Source of the DNA: Nitrospiria bacterium | GTDB lineage: Bacteria > Nitrospirota > Nitrospiria > DASWJH01 | DNA: 49,021 bases | Assembly (NCBI GenBank): GCA_036397255.1 | Contig: DASWJH010000066.1 | Location: 1-49,021 of the forward strand | Reading direction: 5' to 3' | Part shown: one piece after another, positions 44,690 through 49,021 of the stretch | Position numbering within the stretch: the stretch's first letter is position 1 | How the letters are laid out: the number at the start of each line of letters is the position of its first letter | Position numbers and translations under genes: made by a program | The notes under the pieces: generated by a model | Told to the model about the DNA's origin: nothing | Databases searched by the model: none | Seen by the model: only the letters and a program-made list of their open reading frames with translations

Positions 44690-45348
44690 ATATTCCCCAG
44701 AACAACTCTCCCCCCGAACTATGGATCAGGCAGATGCAATTGGGTCCCATGCAAAACTTTGTCTATCTGCTGGGTGACCCAGGGAGCCGGACGGCTGCGG
44801 TTGTAGATCCTGCTTGGGATATTCCTTTTGTTTTGCAGGAATCCGAAAAAGCGGGTTTAAGAATCACCACGGTTCTGGTTACCCATACCCATCATGATCA
44901 TGTGAATGGACTTGAAGAGTTGGTTGAGAAAACGGATGCGCGGGTTTTTGTGCATAGAAAAGAGGCGGGAGTATTAAAGGCGGTACTTCCTAATGTCAAA
45001 CGAATTGAAAGTGGCGAGGAAGTTTCTTTGGGTGGTTTCAAGGTTCAGTTCATCCACACTCCGGGTCATACCCCGGGTTCCCAGTGTTTTTATGTAGAGA
45101 ACCGTCTGATTGCAGGGGATACCCTTTTTATAGGGAGTTGTGGCCGTTATGACCTTCCCGGAGGCAATGCGGAAGATATGTTTTGGAGTCTTACTAACCA
45201 GTTAATGAAGCTTCCTGATCCTACAATCCTTTTTCCTGGTCACAATTACGCTGACCACCCAAGTTCGACACTGGCTTATGAAAAAACTCATAATCCTTTT
45301 CTTCAATTCCAAACCCTGGAATCATTTCTTCAGTTTGGAAATAAATAA
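44686..45348 (+). CDS. Metallo-beta-lactamase-fold hydrolase (glyoxalase II-like)
   Basis: The metal motif is THTHHDHVNG (HxHxDH), followed by HTPGHTPGSQCFYV, GDTLFIGSCGRYDLPGGN (bridging Asp) and PGHNYADHPSS (last His), all complete. The form is that of glyoxalase II-like or persulfide dioxygenase-like enzymes. The 220-residue length is typical. The TTG at 44686 overlaps the upstream stop, while an internal ATG at 44734 would give a shorter protein that still includes the whole fold. Co-translation with the lipoprotein is suggested by the overlap. The product has no signal, so it is cytoplasmic. Confidence 0.85.
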   Translation: MNIPQNNSPPELWIRQMQLGPMQNFVYLLGDPGSRTAAVVDPAWDIPFVLQESEKAGLRITTVLVTHTHHDHVNGLEELVEKTDARVFVHRKEAGVLKAVLPNVKRIESGEEVSLGGFKVQFIHTPGHTPGSQCFYVENRLIAGDTLFIGSCGRYDLPGGNAEDMFWSLTNQLMKLPDPTILFPGHNYADHPSSTLAYEKTHNPFLQFQTLESFLQFGNK

Positions 45349-45404
45349 ATAACCCCCCACCAAGTTAAAAACATCCTCTTTTTTTATATTGTGGGACCTT
45401 AAAT

Positions 45405-46172
45405 TTAGGGATAATTCCCTGAGGTTAAGAGTATGGGAAGATCAATGAATTTTTTTAAATAATAGTCCGGTTTAGGATAATCGGGAGGAAGAGGGTGATC
45501 GGCGTTTTCAATCCAGGCCACTTCCATTCCAATATTTTTGGGCCCAAGAATATCCAAATCGGGCGTATCTCCAACAAACAACGCTTCCTCGGGGGTTACG
45601 CCTAAGCGTTCCAATGCGGTGGTGAATAGAATAGGGTGGGGTTTGCACCAACCCACTTCATCTGAGAACAAGATGGTTCTAAAATAGGGCAACAGGTTAT
45701 ATTCTTCCAAGATTTGATAACCCGTTGGGGCGTGGTCAAAGTTTGAAACCAAAGCCAAAGGAAACATTTCACTTATTGATTTCAGAATTGGGAGATGGTC
45801 CATTGGAAAGGTCACACAGGTTTTAATCCAATTCATGTGTTCTTTATTAAAATGGTTTGCGATTTCCTCTGCCCCATTTCCTGAGGGTAAGGAAAGCCGA
45901 TGGGTTACCCGCCGAAAGCGCTCCAGAGAATTGACTTCCCGAAAATCTTCATCTTTTGTTTTTTTTATTTCTCTTCTGACTTCGAAAAGGTTTTGGCAAA
46001 AAAACTCCAATGGGATTTCCGGATAATATTTGGCCAGAATATTATAAAGTTCTCCCGCTGTACTGGAATATTCCAAACCATTGACACGGGTACGGGGAAG
46101 TTTCTTTTCATCGAAAAGAACCACCGTTCCAAAAAGATCAAGAAGAATCGCTTTATATTTAGATTTAGGCAT
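45405..46172 (-). CDS. HAD-family hydrolase
   Basis: The 255-residue protein has motif I ILLDLFGTVVLFDE, with the first catalytic Asp and Gly-Thr but Leu-Phe in place of the usual x-D; the second Asp is absent, which is seen in non-phosphatase or altered HADs. Motif II is ALVSNFDHAPTG. Lys of motif III lies in DEVGWCKPHPILFTTALERL, and the acidic motif IV is FVGDTPDLDILGPKNIGM. A helical cap lies between. The substrate is unknown. Confidence 0.8.
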   Translation of the reverse strand: MPKSKYKAILLDLFGTVVLFDEKKLPRTRVNGLEYSSTAGELYNILAKYYPEIPLEFFCQNLFEVRREIKKTKDEDFREVNSLERFRRVTHRLSLPSGNGAEEIANHFNKEHMNWIKTCVTFPMDHLPILKSISEMFPLALVSNFDHAPTGYQILEEYNLLPYFRTILFSDEVGWCKPHPILFTTALERLGVTPEEALFVGDTPDLDILGPKNIGMEVAWIENADHPLPPDYPKPDYYLKKFIDLPILLTSGNYP

Positions 46173-46581
46173 AAAGGAAATTTGGTTTTTTCTTTTTAGA
46201 GGTTATATATTCCGGTTTTCTAAGGTTTTAAAAACCTATGATGGCAATTAATGGTTTTTATAATACCTTCTATTTTCCTTTTTCGTCAAATCTGTATTTT
46301 AAAAACAAAGGAACCCAGGGAATCTTGGGGTCTTTTTTAACTCAAAAGTTATTTTAAAAAAATACCCCGAAGGCTTAAATAGGGCCATTGATTAGGAAAA
46401 TGGAAAGGTTGTTTTTATAGGAAATTATCGTTCTTGTTTGAAAAAAAAGTTTATGTTAGGATTGCGCACGAAATTTAAAAGGACAATCGGGAGACCTTTT
46501 TATAAAAATTCCTCTCTTTCTTTTGGGTTCGGTCTTTAATAAACGGAGTGGATGGGCCAGTAAAAGGTTGAAGGAGATTTT
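46173..46581. other. Intergenic region between divergent HAD and methyltransferase genes
   Basis: It is AT-rich. A sigma70-like pair, TTGTTT (46434-46439) and TAGGAT (46457-46462), is 17 bases apart and points to the methyltransferase gene. Nothing else is recognised. Confidence 0.45.
46434..46462 (+). promoter_or_regulatory. Putative promoter of the methyltransferase gene
   Basis: TTGTTT and TAGGAT with a 17-base spacer lie 119 bases upstream of the ATG at 46582. The -35 is a partial match, but the -10 matches the one used in front of the HARE-HTH gene. Confidence 0.45.
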
Positions 46582-47388
46582 ATGGGAGAAGGTGCAATCC
46601 AGGAGGTTGCTCACACCTATAATCAAATGGCCAAAAATCTTGATTTGATTGTTTCTAAAGTTCCTTTTCTGGTCAATTCTTATCTTCTTTATAACAAATT
46701 AATTCCTAAACTTACAAAAAATGGAAGGTTCAAACGTGTTTTAGATGCAGGGTGTGGAAGTGGTCTTCAAACCATTCAATTGGCCAAATGTGCTGAAGAG
46801 GTTATTGGGTTGGATATTGCGGCAGGCCTGATAGAGCTTGCCCGGAATCGCTGTATGGGGTATCAAAATGTCTCGTTTGTTACTGAAAGTATTACCAAAA
46901 TACCTTTTGAAAATGAGAGCTTTGATGCGGTTTTTTCATATGGGGATGTGGTTAGTCATATTCGGGAAGATTATGAGAATGCCATTGGGGAATTAGCCCG
47001 TGTGGCCAGGCCCGGAGGGTTGGTTTCTTTTGAAGTAGATAACAAATGGAACTTTAATCTGTTATATCATCCACTTGAGCTTTGGGATGCCATGACCCAT
47101 TGGAGAAGGGGGCATGATAGCCGGATATGGAACGGTATGTGTTTTAAAACGTTTACCTACCCTGAACTTCAAAAAATTCTTACAAAATATAACCTTAAAC
47201 CATTGGAATTTCACGGGCATAATATTTTTGCATCCCTGGTCCCTGACCGGTTTGCCCTTGAAGAGGGAGAGCGAAGTATATTTGGGGAATTAGCCCTTTG
47301 GCTTGGAAAACTGGATCAACCCCTATCTGGAATCTTTCCTTTTTACCGCCTTGGTTATAATATTGTGGTGGTGACTCAAAAAAGTTAG
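46582..47388 (+). CDS. Class I SAM-dependent methyltransferase
   Basis: The 268-residue enzyme has the SAM-binding motif I VLDAGCGSGLQTIQL (about 54-68) and the acidic strand end in VIGLDIAAGLIELARN. PFENESFDAVFSYGDVVSH and RPGGLVSFEVDNKWNF follow. The C-terminal half is richer in Tyr and Leu and probably holds the substrate site. AGGAG lies six bases before the ATG. The substrate cannot be inferred; small-molecule and lipid methylases share this pattern. Confidence 0.85.
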   Translation: MGEGAIQEVAHTYNQMAKNLDLIVSKVPFLVNSYLLYNKLIPKLTKNGRFKRVLDAGCGSGLQTIQLAKCAEEVIGLDIAAGLIELARNRCMGYQNVSFVTESITKIPFENESFDAVFSYGDVVSHIREDYENAIGELARVARPGGLVSFEVDNKWNFNLLYHPLELWDAMTHWRRGHDSRIWNGMCFKTFTYPELQKILTKYNLKPLEFHGHNIFASLVPDRFALEEGERSIFGELALWLGKLDQPLSGIFPFYRLGYNIVVVTQKS

Positions 47389-47435
47389 ACTTTTTTTTCC
47401 GTTTTTATTTATAACTTTCTAATTTTATTGATTTA

Positions 47436-47463
47436 TTGACAGAATAGAAGTTTACGTTAGAAT
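47436..47463 (+). promoter_or_regulatory. Promoter of the GAF-domain gene
   Basis: TTGACA (47436-47441) and TAGAAT (47458-47463) are 16 bases apart, about 40 bases before the start region of the GAF gene. This is a strong sigma70 match. Confidence 0.65.
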
Positions 47464-47506
47464 AGAAAAAGTGGATTTTCTTTAAACTGACTTGAGGAAT
47501 TTGATT

Positions 47507-48370
47507 TTGTTGAAATTTCAACAAAAAATTTTCAAGCAATCGGCTTTAAATTTGGAAAGTCTAAATCAAGAGGACCGGAACCTGTTTCTTTTTTCAATGT
47601 TTTTGGTTCTCCTTCTATCTCTTTTTATTCTTTCCATTTTTCTTCCACATTCGCTTGGAAATTTAGACGATTCCACTGTGAAACCTAATGTTCTCGTAAC
47701 CATTCTGACTCTTTTCGGGGGGATTATAATTTTTTGCTGTGCTTATCTTTTTTTTGCTAATCGAAAAATTGGAATTTTAAGACAGACCCTGATTGAAGAA
47801 AGTACACGTTTAGAAGGATTAAAGCAGCGGGTGGAAGAATTGTCGGCCTTGTTGGATGTGAGTAAAACGTTGACGAGTAGGGGGGGGGTTCGGGCCGTGA
47901 TGAACCTCTTGGTGATAAAGGTCCGTGAATGTTTGAAGGCTGATTTGGTCACCTTGATGTTGGTGGAAGGGAATTCAAACCGATTGGTCACTTACGCCGC
48001 CTCGGGTAATAACGAAAAAGAAGCCATGGGTAGGGAAATTGAAAAAGGAGGAGGATTTGAATGGGAGATCATGTGGGCCGGGGAACCCCTGAGTTTTCCC
48101 AATGATATTGGGGATGAGAATTTTTCCCATTTAGAAATTCCCGACAAAACCTGCATATTGGGTGTCCCTTTGAAATTAGATGATTCCCCCATTGGTGTAT
48201 TGATAGGGGTAAGGTACAGTGGAGAGAAATGTTTTTCAGAACCAGATCTCAAACTCCTTTCAATTTTTGGAAATGATGCAATCATGGCTATTGAGAAAGA
48301 AATTTTTCATTATAATAAACAAGGGGTCAAATCCGGAGAAAAAACGGAGTTGGAAGGTTTTCCCGATTAA
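47507..48370 (+). CDS. Membrane-anchored GAF-domain protein
   Basis: Two hydrophobic helices (about 25-50 and 60-82) are followed by a coiled coil (QRVEELSALLDVSKTL) and a GAF domain (about 125-270: GGVRAVMNLLVIKVRECLKADLVTLML, then CILGVPLKLDDSPIGVLIGV, ending LLSIFGNDAIMAIEKE). There is no kinase, cyclase or HTH output domain, so it may be a sensor or adaptor. The gene starts on TTG; 47507 fits the GAGGA at 47494-47498 best, while TTG 47492 or 47510 are alternatives. The promoter at 47436 is strong. Confidence 0.75.
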   Translation: MLKFQQKIFKQSALNLESLNQEDRNLFLFSMFLVLLLSLFILSIFLPHSLGNLDDSTVKPNVLVTILTLFGGIIIFCCAYLFFANRKIGILRQTLIEESTRLEGLKQRVEELSALLDVSKTLTSRGGVRAVMNLLVIKVRECLKADLVTLMLVEGNSNRLVTYAASGNNEKEAMGREIEKGGGFEWEIMWAGEPLSFPNDIGDENFSHLEIPDKTCILGVPLKLDDSPIGVLIGVRYSGEKCFSEPDLKLLSIFGNDAIMAIEKEIFHYNKQGVKSGEKTELEGFPD

Positions 48371-48521
48371 AAATTCTCAAACATTTTTGGATCATTTTAA
48401 TAGTTAAATTCCCTTCACTAAGGTCTAAGAAAGATTCCTCCTTATATTGGATTCATTTACATAGAAAAAATTATGGACTCGAATTTTTTGGAAGAACCCT
48501 TTTGATGGGGAGGGTTTTATT

Positions 48522-48704
48522 TCAATCTTCTGATTTTTTGACTTGGGAAATCCCCGCCATGGGTAAAGCCAAAAATTGAATGGCGGTTTGCAAATGGACC
48601 TCCTCTTCGGTAGATCCCACCAACCGGCCCTTGTAGGCAATTCCATTGCAGGTAACCTCAATGGATTGGTCTTTTAAGGATTCTAGCTCATCTCTCATGA
48701 TCAT
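48522..48704 (-). CDS. Small Sm/SH3-like beta-barrel protein
   Basis: The 60-residue product begins MIMRDELESLKDQSIEV and then has the alternating beta pattern (VTCNGIAYKGRLVGSTEEEV, LQTAIQFLALPMAGISQVK) of Sm-like or SH3-like small barrels. GGGAG lies upstream of ATG 48704. I cannot name the family; RNA binding is one possibility, but the short length leaves little to compare. It is transcribed toward the GAF gene. Confidence 0.6.
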   Translation of the reverse strand: MIMRDELESLKDQSIEVTCNGIAYKGRLVGSTEEEVHLQTAIQFLALPMAGISQVKKSED

Positions 48705-48880
48705 GGTTATTCTCCCAAGGGGTTTTTGATTTTAAATTAAATATTGGAACCCATGAATTCTCCTTCTCTGTAATGTAATTGAAGGAATGCCTTTTCTCAT
48801 TGAGAATACCAGATGGGTTTCAAGGAGGCAAGATTTTAAGGTCGGTGGTCTTTATGTTGTCTTTTTTAGCTTAAATATAA

Positions 48881-48908
48881 TGGGTCTTCGTGTAATCGAG
48901 TGGGTAAA
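48881..48908 (-). repeat. 28-bp dispersed repeat, copy 2 (inverted)
   Basis: This is the exact reverse complement of 1570-1597. The flanks differ on both sides, so only the core is shared. It lies in a gene-free end of the window, within a short open frame (48787-48990) that has no other support. Confidence 0.75.
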
Positions 48909-49021
48909 AATTGTTAAAAAGTGTTTAAGGTCCATACAGGGCAAGGGTCAAGGCAAAGTCATTCTGTGGTTGAAGCCTTTGAAGTATTAGAGGTTCCTGC
49001 AAAATCCAGTTCGTCATTCCC

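Noticed and set aside
48787-48990. 67-codon frame at the right end
   Set aside because: It contains the dispersed repeat and has no family resemblance or good ribosome binding site.
49011-49021. TCGTCATTCCC at the very end, resembling the start of a common hairpin repeat
   Set aside because: Only 11 bases are visible, so it cannot be supported.

Overview
This window looks like chromosomal DNA of an AT-leaning Gram-negative bacterium. An outer membrane is implied by lpxC and lptE; lipobox proteins and a bifunctional Rel protein are also present. The mixture of housekeeping genes (leuS-lptE-holA next to rpsT and murJ; an excisionase-type HTH gene followed by recJ and rel) and family types (DUF3386, DUF1802, DUF4382, split pntA1/pntA2/pntB, PduO-type cobalamin adenosyltransferase) suggests the Nitrospirota or a neighbouring phylum. 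That placement is an inference from gene content and order, not from a marker search. No tRNA, rRNA or CRISPR array was seen.

Layout. 1-1600: mobile-element debris. It has a terminal-repeat-like IS end, a group II intron reverse transcriptase with no start codon, a domain-V-like RNA hairpin, and a dispersed repeat whose inverted copy lies at 48881. 1815-2439: a broken DsrE-family gene coupled to a small membrane protein. 2473-4751: divergent pfkA and lpxC. 4752-6431: a gene-poor stretch with a possible small RNA, a 20-residue Lys/Ala-rich micro-ORF and a HARE-HTH protein. 6432-12835: murJ, rpsT and the leuS-lptE-holA operon. 13011-17523: a fused spermidine-synthase-like membrane protein, a DUF4382 lipoprotein with a likely frameshift, and an alpha/beta hydrolase. 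17680-24965: der, HTH-recJ-rel, and a DASS transporter. 24962-29890: small and poorly known genes (DUF192, orphan proteins, cobalamin adenosyltransferase, AAA ATPase, possible chagasin-like inhibitor, CinA-domain protein, Cys-pair protein). 30072-36638: ispH, then an exported-protein cluster (esterase, DUF3386, small membrane protein, two BNR/YCF48-type repeat proteins). 36635-43072, minus strand: small lipoprotein, ppsR and gltX; DUF1802; transhydrogenase operon pntA1-pntA2-pntB. 43502-48704: streptogramin-lyase-like lipoprotein overlapping a metallo-beta-lactamase-fold gene, HAD hydrolase, methyltransferase, GAF sensor, and a small Sm/SH3-like protein.

How the genes fit together. Envelope building (lpxC, murJ, lptE), translation (leuS, gltX, rpsT, der), the stringent response (rel) and central carbon/redox control (pfkA, ppsR, pnt) dominate. 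Gene ends are tightly packed: convergent or tandem genes overlap by 4-17 bases in several places. I found no clear new multi-gene defence or biosynthetic system. The most interesting candidates are the HARE-HTH/micro-ORF locus with the neighbouring small RNA candidate, the AAA ATPase plus inhibitor-like pair, the paired exported BNR-repeat proteins, and the matching inverted repeat near both window ends.
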